From NCBI GenBank assembly GCA_015832175.1, contig WJXW01000002.1, positions 186,001 to 250,000 on the forward strand: 64,000 nucleotides of DNA, written 5' to 3'. This document shows, piece by piece, positions 42,766 through 53,036 of this stretch. The notes under the pieces were generated by a model. The model worked only from the letters and a program-made list of their open reading frames with translations. It was not told the origin of the DNA and ran no database searches. The stretch is from Paraphaeosphaeria minitans (lineage: Eukaryota; Ascomycota; Dothideomycetes; Pleosporales; Didymosphaeriaceae). Position numbers and translations under genes: made by a program. How positions within the stretch are numbered: the stretch's first letter is position 1; each line of letters opens with the position of its first letter.

Positions 42766-43270
42766 GTACAGTGCATGGTTTCCTACATATCAGAATCTCG
42801 CTGCCGTATCATCGATTCCAGTTTTTTCAATCTCCGTCTACTCCATGCAAGGGATCAGATCATGTTGTCCCTGTTTGCCGGTGCAATTGCAGATGGATCT
42901 GTTCGTTCGTGCAGGAAAGCCAAAGGCGGGTCTAGAGAAGGGCACATGGCAGGGCGTGCGAACGCGCAAATGGTATTACTATCTATCCGCTCCCTCGACG
43001 ACGTGAGCTCCACGCGATACCCGCAATCGCACGTGTGCCACTCCTCCTCCAAAAAGACAGTTGTCCCAGGGCGTGGTTTCTGCTTTGTAACCCGCAGCTC
43101 CTAGCCCATCTTCTCGCGATAAGAAAACAAAGAGAATGCCCATGATCCGATCCGATCAAACGCCGGTTGCAAAGCGCTATCAGGATATGGTGTAAACGCC
43201 GACGCTATGAAATGCCGCAAAGAGGGTGGCTGTCCATGCGGCAGCTGGTGGAAAGGGGCTGGATAAGAAA

Positions 43271-43355
43271 GAAAAGAAAAGAAAAGAAAAGAAAAGAAAA
43301 GAAAAGAAAAGAAAAGAAAAGAAAAGAAAAGAAAAGAAAAGAAAAGAAAAGAAAA
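43271..43355. repeat. (GAAAA)17 microsatellite
   Basis: Seventeen uninterrupted GAAAA units lie about 300 nt downstream of the small conserved gene at 43657-44055. Length polymorphism between strains is likely. Confidence 0.97.
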
Positions 43356-43656
43356 AAAGTATGCACATGAAGTTCTCAAGTGAAGTGGAGTGATGAAGGT
43401 GCGACAGGCCCGCGAGACACGGGAGACACGGTTCGGGCCCAAAAGCGGCCATGGTGTCGGTGGGGCAGCCGGTGCGTTTTCGCGGAGAGGCGGGAAATAA
43501 GGCGTCTATGGGATGGTCGGAGCGGACGCACAGATGCAGAGCGTAAAGGCCGAGTTTTGGCCGCGGGCAATTTGCCAGCAGCGTCGATGCCGCAGAAAAG
43601 TCGGCGAGGAATGGCTAGGTCTATGACAAGTGTGGCAAAGTGGTGTGCGCTCGGGT

Positions 43657-44055
43657 TTACAGCTCCATGCTGTCGAGGTCGCGCATGACGCAGGCCATTT
43701 GTGCTCGCTTTGCGGCCTCGGCTAGCAGTGCGGTCTGGTTGAGGAAGCTCTGCGTCTCTCCGGCCGTTCTGCCGGCACCGTCCCTGTTCGGCTGGTACTC
43801 GAAGCTGCGATAGCGTTGCATGGGCGGCATCTCTGGCTGGGCCTGCTGCGACGGGGGCTGGCCATTCGGCGAGGCAAAGAAGTTTTGCGGTGGCTGAGAC
43901 GGCGACGTGGGCGAGTCGACAGGCGCTGCGGATGCGGGCGTCGGGGCGGAGAGGTGTGCGCTGCTGGTGTAGCTCTGGAAGGCCGACGAGTTCTCCGAGG
44001 TGTTGGCAGAGGACTGGAGGGGCGCGTAGACGGGCCTCGGTGCGGTCGACGACAT
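43657..44055 (-). CDS. small conserved fungal protein
   Basis: Single exon, 132 aa. The N-terminal ~95 residues are Ser/Pro/Gln-rich and disordered. The C-terminus is a compact helical segment (FLNQTALLAEAAKRAQMACVMRDLDSMEL) whose pattern I associate with small uncharacterised ascomycete proteins; that is recollection, not a search. There is no signal peptide or membrane helix. A (GT)n tract is directly upstream of the start. It is divergent from KTI12. Confidence 0.65.
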   Translation of the reverse strand: MSSTAPRPVYAPLQSSANTSENSSAFQSYTSSAHLSAPTPASAAPVDSPTSPSQPPQNFFASPNGQPPSQQAQPEMPPMQRYRSFEYQPNRDGAGRTAGETQSFLNQTALLAEAAKRAQMACVMRDLDSMEL

Positions 44056-44814
44056 TGCGTGTGTGTGTGTGCGTGTGTGGAGAATTGGGTTGTAAAGGGT
44101 GTGTGTGTGGAGAAGTGGGTTGTGAAGGCAGGAGCGAGGCCGTGGCGAAGGGCAAGCTTGTGCCTCAAAGATGCCAACTTCTTTGTCTTGTGGCGGTACG
44201 TGGTCCGGAAAATAGGTGGTGAGATATCGCGGCGACTAGGTATGCATCGATACAGCGAGCCGATGAGTTTGTTGTTGATGCGAGCGAAGAAGCGGTAGAC
44301 TAGCGAGCGACCTCGTAGATTGGCAATCAACTGGGTAGGTATGGATGTGAAGGGCACAATAGAAAGAGAGAGCGGCTGAGCGAGCAATAGGCAGCAGGAC
44401 AGGACAGGACAGGACAGGACAGATGGCTAGACGAGAGTGGACGAGGGAGGGGACGATGAGGCAGATAGACGGTCCAGGTCGGTAGGCGGGCGTATCTTCT
44501 TGTACCGAGGCTGGCAAGCGCATCTGATGAATTATTACCAGTACCTAGTCCGAGTCTACTGCCCGCCAGCTTACCCACCCACCGACAAATACCCGTGAAA
44601 TTTCGTCACTGCGGTGCTCCACACGTCCCAGTTACGCCTATCACGCCCCAGAACGCCCTTCAGGACGGGCGATTATTTTCCGGACGTCGTGTCGAGGCCG
44701 CCAGCCTAAAACAAGCAGACACCGAGACTGGAACATTGAGTGTTGACCACGCCGAGATACCGAACATTGAGTACTTACCACGCCGACATCCCTATCGTCT
44801 TGTGCCGCAACATC
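44056..44814. promoter_or_regulatory. divergent region small protein / KTI12
   Basis: About 760 nt with a (GT)n-rich leader near 44057-44112 and an (AGGAC)5 run at 44396-44420. No gene. Confidence 0.5.
44396..44420. repeat. (AGGAC)5 microsatellite
   Basis: Five contiguous AGGAC units in the divergent promoter region. Confidence 0.9.
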
Positions 44815-45855
44815 ATGCCCGTGAGTCCTGCACTCATCCAGCCAGACGTGGTATGCTGATCCCTCTGCACAGCTCCTAGTCATCTCAGGGTATCCCTCGG
44901 CAGGCAAGACCACACGCGCCCAGCAGCTGAAGCACTTCTTCGAGTCCAAGATCGCCAGCGAGAGCGCCCATGCGCGGTCCAGCAAGCTCAACGTCCACCT
45001 CGTCAACGATCAGTCTCTTGGCGTGTCCCGTGGAGTCTATCACACGGCCAAGGCTGAAAAGGACGCCCGCGCCGAGGAGTATTCTGCCGTGAAGAGGGTG
45101 CTCTCCCGCGACGACATCGTCATCGCCGACGGCCTGAACTACATCAAAGGGTTTCGCTATCAACTCAACTGCGAGGCCAAGGCCGTCCAGACGACCAGCT
45201 GCGTGGTGAGTCATCCCTGTCAGCTTGTAGGTGATTTTGCTGAAAGTTCAAGAGGTGCACGTAGGATTGACTGCGGAGAAATGTCGCGAGATCAACAGCA
45301 AGCTGCTCGCAGACAAAGACCAAGATGGCGGCTATGCCGAAGAGGACTTTGAGAATCTGATTTTCCGCTATGAGGAACCCAACGGTATGGCGAGGTGGGA
45401 CAGTCCGCTATTCACCGTAGTCGAGGAAGATGACACACCCCCCTTTGAACAGATATGGGACGCTCTTGTCGGCAGCGACGGCAAAGGCAAAGTCGTGCGA
45501 CCGAACCAGGCGACTGTACTGGTGTGTATATCCTACTCTTCGACTGACACTTGACCATTGACACCCCCAGAAACCAGCCGCAGAGCAAAACTACCTCTAC
45601 GAACTCGACAAGACCACCTCGGACATGCTGGCCCAAATCATGACTTACCAAAAGGACCACGCGGGCGAAGGCGGCGGTGAGGTTCTTGTCCAAGACGTCG
45701 ATCAACCCATCCAACTCCCTGCCAACCCCATGACACTCCCCCAGCTGCAGCGCATCCGCCGCCAGTTCATCACGCTGAACCGCCAGCACAACTTCTCCAA
45801 GTCGCGGATCAAGGAGATCTTCGTCAACTACCTGAATGACCAGTTCTTGCGGTGA
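44815..45855 (+). CDS. KTI12: Elongator-associated protein KTI12
   Basis: P-loop ATPase that binds tRNA and Elongator and supports wobble-uridine modification. Four exons, 44815-44820, 44873-45205, 45255-45521 and 45571-45855, give 296 aa. The first exon is only two codons (ATG CCC), but the spliced start MPLLVISGYPSAGKTTRAQQL matches the family N-terminus and contains the Walker A GYPSAGKT. ADGLNYIKGFRYQLNCEAK is a conserved block. Exon 3 begins VHVGLTAEKCREIN, fixing the second acceptor. The C-terminal helical domain ends FSKSRIKEIFVNYLNDQFLR, a family hallmark. No missing motif. Confidence 0.92.
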
Positions 45856-47810
45856 TTCCGCAAACGGCAGCAAGTGGAGACGCGGGAGTTGTTCGCACTC
45901 ACTTGGGCGCTACGCTGTCGCGATAGCTGCCTCGACGGTCGCTTGACGTTAGACCGAACCGCCTACGCCACTCGCGCGTGCGTCTTCCATCTTGCCGGAC
46001 AGGGGACCCTCCTGGAAAGCAAACGAGACAGGGACGCGGATACGGAAAGCATCTCACGAGCGCCCTATGGTGTTGATCAGCTCCCTCCACCCGCCCCCCC
46101 CCCCTTTCCCGGTTTCCCCCGACAAAAGCTTCTCTTGTTCCCCGCTAGTGCGTTCCAGCAATAGCGCATCTAGCGCCGTCGTGGGTCAGTCATGTCATGT
46201 ATGCGGGATGCTCGCGCGAGGAGGGTTTGCGGTTTGCATCATGCTTACACGTCGAACGATGGTGGTCTGATGTGCACCTCTCAGCGCACACGGAGCAGGC
46301 TCCAGCGCTTGGCCGGGAGATACGCGCGCGTGGACGTGTGCGGTTTGGGCCTTTGCGGGGTCCCCAGATCCACGTGTGGATGGGCTCCAGTTTTATCGCG
46401 AGGGGCTCGCTGCGTGGTGTTGAGGGGTGCATCGGACGTCGAGATCGTCACGCGTCTACCTAGGTACCTACAATCATCGGCAAACCATGCTAGTTGGCAG
46501 CTATTTTCCAAGTCGCCGTCCTTTTCTTGTTCACTTGCTTCGTGCGCGCTAAACGCTGTATGTTTTCTGACCTTTGTGCTCGGTCTGCACGCCCCCCTCA
46601 GCGCAGACCACGGCAGACCACGGCAGACCCAAACCTCCCCTCCTCACCACTCGTTCCAACCCTCCATCCAACCCTCCAGCCATCCACCCAGCTCTCCCAC
46701 GTAGCCCTCCCGTCCCCATGTCAATCCGTTCTACCCCTCCATCCCAGCCCAGCCCACCTCCCCCACCAGCCCACCTAGACCCACACCCTAGCCCCTAGCC
46801 CCTCCCTAGCCCTACCCCACACCCGAAACCAGCAAGGGCCCACGTGCGTGCGCGCGCCCCATCCCATCCCATCCCATCCCGCCCCATACGGTAGTCTAGG
46901 TACCTACCCAAGCCTTCCCCGCCAGGGCGCAACTCGGCCGCGTTGGTTGCGCGTCCACGTCCACGCCCATCCGGGCCTAGATATCTACGCCCTCCACACG
47001 TCCGAACAGCTCTGCGCGGCGTTGGCGTTGGCGTGCGCGGCGGGAGGGGGAGGAGAGGGGAGAGGGGGGGTCCAGCATTTCCGCGTTGTCCTGCGAGTGC
47101 GCCTGGACGGTGCGGTGGGTATGGTGGCGTTGCGGACGCGGCACTACGGTACTCATGCTTACGCGCTGGGAACAGAAAACGGAAAGCAGGAAGTAGGAAG
47201 CAGGAAGGTGAGGATGAGAAGGCGATGATGAGGTCTGACGTACGAAACCTACCTACCTACCGACCGACCGACCGCGCAAACGCCGACGCCAGCGCCAACA
47301 TGTCCCGTCGCGTGTCCATCTGCATCCGGCGCCGCGAGAGAGATCAAGGGCGTCATGGTCTAGGTACCTAGTCTACCTCCCTACCTACCTACGCAGTGAT
47401 TGAGTGTAAGAAGCCTTGCTGAATGTGGCTAAGCTTGCCTTGCCATGCCATGCCATGCCTTGTCCATCTGCGGTGCTGGCTGCTTTCTCGCTGCGCAGTA
47501 AAAGTGACGAAGCGAAGCCGGGGGGCCGGTGTGCCCTGCGACGCGGAAGTCCTGCGTTGGGAGTCTTGCGCGTGGAGCGCTCCATCTACCTAGATCGATT
47601 CAGAGTCACGTTTAGTTACCTATCTACAACATCCAAACCGTGGTGCGGGAGGGAACATCGAACAGGTCTCTCATCTCTCTCTTTTATCTTTTGTCTTTTG
47701 TCTCTGGGCACGGGACAATGACGAGTGTAAGTGGTGATGAATTGAACATTTGAGAAATTCGAAACCAATCTATCCAATGTGCGTGGTTGAAAGGTTCGAG
47801 TTACTCATGT

Positions 47811-47835
47811 ACCGTACCGTACCGTACCGTACCGT
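47811..47835. repeat. (ACCGT)5 microsatellite
   Basis: Five exact ACCGT units, in the gene-poor interval downstream of the FacB gene. Confidence 0.9.
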
Positions 47836-48067
47836 GTCGTGATGTGATAAAGACTGCAGTGACAGATATCAATCTCGGAAAAGAAGCCGGCAATATTCGA
47901 AAGCGAAAATTCGTGAGTAAACAAGAGCAAAAGGGCGCGCGCACGTGGTCATACGTATGCGGTGCAGGTATCTCAAAAAGCGAAGCAAGAAAAAAAAAAC
48001 CCCCCTAATACCGAACGCGTAGCCATCCCAGCCCAAACATGGGGAACTAAGAGACAACAGCGACTCA

Positions 48068-48140
48068 TATCCAAATCCAAAACCAAAACCAAGTCCAGAT
48101 CCAACCCCAAATCCAATCCAAATCCAAATCCGATATCTAA
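48068..48140. repeat. imperfect CCAAAT/CCAAAA array
   Basis: Run of ~6-nt units (ATCCAAA, ACCAAA, TCCAGA variants) just downstream of the FacB stop codon. Confidence 0.8.
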
Positions 48141-48204
48141 CCCAGTCATAACATAGGTGGTACCCGTTTTCCCAACCAGACCGTCATTAGAAAAAGTACC
48201 AAGA

Positions 48205-51027
48205 TTACAAACCAAAGTTTCCGTCGAGGCCAGTAAGCCCGATCGAGTCCTGCGCGCGGAGATTCGGAATCACGATGCCCCGGTAGTTTTTGAACTTGTC
48301 GCTGCCAGGCGTGGAGCCGTAGTCGCCGGCCGAGTTTGCGAATTCCTCTCCGCTGGTCAGGCTCTCGTCGCTGAAGCTGAGCACGCTCTGCGGCGGCGGT
48401 GCCTGCTCGTTGTAGGCCATGTTCCACATGTTAGGGGACCATGTGCGGGCCGATTCGGCGCCTGCGGAGAGCGGCATGCTATCGAGCAGTGCGTCGGCTG
48501 CGGGGCCGCCGTAGATTGAATCGTAGATGTTGGTTTGGCCGTTGTCGAGGGAGGAGAGGAGCCGTTCCCAGTCTGACGGTGAAACGTCTGCTTTGTTGAT
48601 GGTGTCTTGAGGTATGTGGTAGCTCGCGAACGGATCGGGGCCGAAGGAGAGGAAGTCGATGTTGCGGTTCTGACTTTGGTAGAGGTGGCTAGGGCGGCGC
48701 TTGGCGTGGGAGAATGAGGCACGGTGGGTGAGCGGGCTGAGTGTTTGTTCCGCCTGGTGGTGAGGTTCAGAACGGATGGAGGAGAGACTGGTAGAAGATT
48801 GGCTCGCATGGGCGCCCATGGATGATGAGATGGTGGGCAGGGTGGCGCGGCGTGGTTCGCTAGCGGTGTTCTGCAGGTTGGCTTTCATTTGACCTGGAGA
48901 GAAGCGTGCGGCAATTGCCTTGAGCGTTTTCTGCGTGGCACGGAAGCGATCCATAGGAGCGGCCATAGTACCTTCTGAATTATGACGGGACAGGATCGGA
49001 GTAGGCATAGCGTCGACGACACGGGGAATGGCAATCATCGAGCATCCCACGCGCCTAAACTCGTGGGCGCCAGCAGCGTTACCGTTGTCAAGCATGTCCA
49101 TGACAGTGCAGCTCAACCGATTGCAGTCTTTGATGAGCTTCCCATCGCGGTCGAGGTCAAGCGTCTGATACAGGAGCCCGAAGCCTGCCTGTACCAGAAT
49201 CTCGTTTCTGTTGAGACAGAAAGAGAAGCTCAACTTGCGATCATCAAGCAGCTGAACGATCTGCACGATGTGCTTGGACGCATCGCCGACCGCGACCATT
49301 GCCGAAGAGCCCTTATCACCAATGTTGGCAACGACTACGGGACGATAGATGAGTGACCGAATGTGATTGTACGCTAAGGACTAGGATCTTGTTAGTTGCG
49401 TCTGTCCAATATAATTTGGGCACAAGCAACCAAAACCTACCAGAATGGGTGACCTGCTGCTGGTCACGTTTGTGCTGGGCTTGTCTTGCTGGAAAGTGAG
49501 CTTGAGATGCGGCGCGAGATTGGTCGTCCACTCTTCAAGGTCGTCGGAAAGCGAGGAGACGGCACGGAAAGATATCTCGTGCATCGCTGCAGCCGGATAT
49601 AGATCTGCCAGCACCTTGGAGAGGATGCGCGACAGCCTGAACAGTGCCAGGGCACTCGAGAGTTTGGAAGACTCTCCTGGAAGGGTCGGGAGAAAGCCCT
49701 TTTCGGTAACATACTCATCGTCGGCATCTACTGGATATTCGCAGTGTACGTCCTCTTCACATAGGAGCTTAGGGAGACCAAGATGAGCGGCGGAGAAACT
49801 ACCACCGATTAGCATATGTTCACATCGAAACCGAATCCCAGGCTTACCAGTCGACGGTGTAGAGCGACCAGAAGACCTTCTTGCGTGTTTCGCTGGTCAA
49901 TGCTCCGAGCGCGAACCTCTTCTGCGATTGGTGCAAACCGAGACGTTGTGACAAGCCAATGGCAAGCCCCTTGTATTTGAGCAACCGAGAGTAATCCGCT
50001 TTGAGCAAGCAATGTATTTGGGCGAGGACCAAACATTGCAACGTGGCCATATCATTGTCCATTACGAAGCTTTCTAATGCAGCTTGCCACTGCGCTTCGA
50101 AAGAATCAACATCCTGGCCATCACGGGGCTGGCAAGGGGTTAGCGTGGTCAACAAACGCGCGTGTTAGATACTCACATCGCTAGAAAGCGCAGCGATACC
50201 AAAAACGAGGTTGAGTTTTGCAATTGACTTTTTGTCGGTCATGGCATCTGGGCTGGCGACGTACTGCTCGTACTGAGAAAGGAAGGTTGGACGATGTAGC
50301 ACAGGGAACAACGGTGCCCATTCTTGGAAGAAGATGTTAATCATCTGGTCGGATACAAGGCGCGGTGGGGCCCTGAACGATATGGGTCGCTTCGGTGCGT
50401 GCGGTACGGGCGGCTTCGACCCAGTACCAAAGAAAGAATTCGGTTTGACATCTGAGCACGACCTCCCAGATTCCTGCGCGCGCTGTTTGAAGGATTCTGC
50501 GATCTGTTAGGGGCGTACGAATGCGCGCAACAAACTGACATACCAACGAGCGCCCTCCCGCTCGAGCTTCCCACGCAGTATGTGTCTCGGTTTTCGTCAT
50601 CAAGTAGCAGAGGCGACTGTTGGATCTTGAATGTGTCTTCTTTCTCTTGCGGATCCTCGCGCATCTCTGAAATCGGAGTCGTTGAGGGTCTCGGCACCGG
50701 ATGCGTCGGGGACGAATGCGAATGTATCCGTGACAGCATGTCGATCTTCTCGTCCTTTTCGTCCAGCAGATCCTTGAGCTCGCGCACCTCGGACTCCAGG
50801 GCGCGCACGCGCTCCTCGAGCGACTCGGTATAGCCGCGAGGAAACGCTCGACGGCTAAGCTTGTCGCTGGTCTTGCACTCAAAGCCCACGTTCACACACT
50901 GCGTGCACTGCGGGCGCACGCCATCGCACCGGATTTTCTTGGAGCGACATCGATCGCAAGCCTGAGCTATGCGTGCCTGGTTGTTGGTGCCAACCTTGAT
51001 CACCTTCATGGGCAGGATCCCGGGCAT
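48205..51027 (-). CDS. facB: Zn2Cys6 regulator FacB / CAT8
   Basis: Transcription factor controlling acetate use, gluconeogenesis and the glyoxylate cycle in Aspergillus (FacB) and yeast (Cat8). Five exons, 50544-51027, 50177-50496, 49848-50128, 49441-49798 and 48205-49380, give 872 aa. The Zn2Cys6 cluster is C24-x2-C27-x6-C34-x6-C41-x2-C44-x6-C51. It is followed by the diagnostic FacB linker [22 protein letters not shown] and a leucine-rich coiled coil. The fungal-specific middle homology domain starts with [21 protein letters not shown] and includes [19 protein letters not shown] across the third intron. The C-terminal ~250 residues are Ser/Asn/acidic and fit an activation domain. Translation could start instead at Met7. 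Splice sites all agree in phase. Confidence 0.93.
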
Positions 51028-53036
51028 GTTGGCGGTGTTCTTCCGTCACGTCGAGGCAGTGCGGTGTCGTCGGTTCGGCGCATTGAATGGCCGATGAATC
51101 GTGCGGCGGAAGTGTCGGTCGTTCCCATGCGCAGTGGGTCGGGGGCAAGTGTGGATGATGTTGGCAGGCGTTTGTGATGGCGATATGGCAGGTGCTTGTG
51201 ATTGTGATTGTGATTGTGATATGGCAGATGGGGCGGCAGGTGTCAAGTACGTGGGCGGCGCGGGCGTATAGATGGTCTATCTATAAGCAAGAAGACCAAG
51301 CGGAATGACTGGGGCGAGGAGGGAGGAGGGCTGTGGCTGCTCATGTATGGCCAGAGGAGAGGAGAAGAGAGCCGCCGCCAGTGCGTCCACGCCGTGTTCG
51401 CACGCTTCCAAGGGCCGCTAGCTTAGCGTTTTCCGGGGCCTTTCGCGGCGATGCGGGGGAACGCTCGCTCTAGGATTCGCAGCTCATGGACCACCGGCGC
51501 CCCAAATTCACGCTGCTTCGCGTCCGGTTCCGCTCCTTTATTGTAGACTGCCTCATCGCTAGGTAGCCCCTTGCGAATGATCAGCGAGGGGTCGCGCGAG
51601 CTGCACGTCTCGACATCACGGGGCGTCGTCCGTCAGCCATTGAACAGGTGCCCAGCCATTCGCAGTGAAAAGAAGCCCGGCAGGGAGCCCGGCAGGGTGC
51701 CCTGTCCGCCAACACGCATCCTGTCTCTGACGCTCACATAGCGAGCAAGCCACCGGCTTTCAAGGTTGCCTGTCGTTATAGTAGGAAGGTATCGCTGCAT
51801 GTACCATAGGCATGCATGGAAAACCGCCGAGACTATGACCCAGCCCAGCAACTAGACTTCCTAGGTAGACTAGGTAGTGCACCGACGACAAAGTCAAAAC
51901 CCCACGTGTGTCGTGCCCACCGCTTCGAAGAATGTGATTCTTGCCCACCGCTTCGAAGAATGTGATTCTTGCCCACCGCTTCGAAGGACCTGATCCTTGT
52001 CCACAGCTTCGAAGAACGTGACTCTTGCGGCAACTCTCCAGTCCAGCAGGCTTATTGAGATTGGGTGCGCGTGTCCATGTTTCTTCTCGATTTCTGCCTG
52101 CAATTCATCCGTGAAGGATCGCAGCAAGGCGACAGTCAGCCAGGGTCCCCACGAGATCGCCCCATGGCTGCTGCTTGTCCAAATTCCGCCGTCTTCGTAA
52201 ACACTCTACGTGCCACAGCGGCTTTCATCAAGAACGCATGCTCGATAGCCGCGGATGCACATCATTGCTTCGGTCTTGGGTCGGCACCATTCTACCGTGC
52301 TTTGAGAAGCTGTGGACAGCCACTTCTGATCATTCTCGGCGCAGCAGGAGGCATGTGCCGTGGCAGTGCGCTGCTGTCCACTCGTATCCCTGGTCAGTCC
52401 AAGATACCGCGTGGCTCGTCGTGAGGCATTGCTGCCAAGCTGTGAAGCACTGTAGATGTTGCTTTGGTCTATCGACGTTGATAGAGGACGATATGAATTT
52501 TTTTTTCCTTGATTGCTCTTCTAGGTGTCCTAGTCTAGCTAGTAAAGTACAGGAGCTATGTAGCTCAGAACGACTTATGCCGGGATTACGGCACACCGCG
52601 CCGTCACTTTGTGCGGCTGCATCCGCGAAGAGTCTAGCCAAGGCCAAATTCACGCATAGTCATAGCGACCTTGCTTTGCGGTACTTTCTGATTCGATGGA
52701 CGCGCTCTGGCCACTATTGGAGACATTGAGAATGGTGTGGCGGGAGTAGATAAATCTCAACTTCAATCTAGCGAGCCTCGATGTCTGCTAGTCAAGAGCA
52801 GGCCGCCGTGTGGCGGCCTTCCACAGTGCTTTTTTCCAGAATCGCAATGGCTGACGGACGGTACCTGGCAGCTACCTGACACGGCACGCCGGGAGTTGGC
52901 GAGATTGGAAAGCGGGAGTGAGAGGCGTGGCTTTATATTAACGGTGCCGTGGAACCCATCTGCCACTTGGCTTTGACGTGGCCTATCGTGGGGAGCATGA
53001 ATAGGGGCGTATATGAATGTGGGGAGGCCATCTGAC
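51028..53036. other. intergenic upstream of FacB, with 28-nt tandem repeat
   Basis: 2 kb between facB (its 5' side) and the SET gene (its 3' side), both on minus. It holds a (GTGATT)n run near 51198-51220 and the 28-nt array at 51915-52026. The open frame 52175-52729 has an erratic Cys/Ser/Arg-rich translation and no domain. Confidence 0.55.
51915..52026. repeat. 28-nt tandem repeat with internal hairpin, 4 copies
   Basis: Copies start at 51915, 51943, 51971 and 51999. The first two are identical; copies 3 and 4 have diverged. Each unit contains TTCGAAG and an inverted repeat, AAGAAT-GTG-ATTCTT. Spacers are absent, so it is not a CRISPR array. Confidence 0.9.

Larger units (their letters stand above)
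41913..43656. other. convergent intergenic region rich in simple repeats
   Basis: 1.7 kb. It contains TAGGTACCTA (42352-42361), a 20-nt pyrimidine tandem repeat (42681-42765) and a (GAAAA)17 tract (43271-43355). Open frames here either read the repeats or lack motifs. Confidence 0.6.
45856..48204. other. gene-poor repeat-rich intergenic region
   Basis: 2.3 kb between convergent genes. It includes TAGGTACCTA at 46461, 46897 and 47361, (ATCCC)4 at 46861-46880, (TACC/GACC)n near 47250-47272, (ACCGT)5 at 47811-47835 and a CCAAAT-type hexamer array at about 48068-48140. Open frames, including 46848-47371, are composed of low-complexity sequence. No gene supported. Confidence 0.6.

Noticed and set aside
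43101..43442. Minus-strand frame with FFSFLF repeats
   Set aside because: It is a translation of the (GAAAA)17 microsatellite.
46848..47371. Two overlapping frames of 126 and 142 codons
   Set aside because: Gly/Arg-rich composition from GC-rich simple repeats; no conserved feature.
51915..52026. CRISPR-like array (28-nt repeats)
   Set aside because: Repeats are directly adjacent with no spacers, and the genome is clearly fungal.
52175..52729. 184-codon plus-strand frame
   Set aside because: Irregular Cys/Arg/Ser-rich translation, no domain, no splice or promoter signs; overlaps other random frames.
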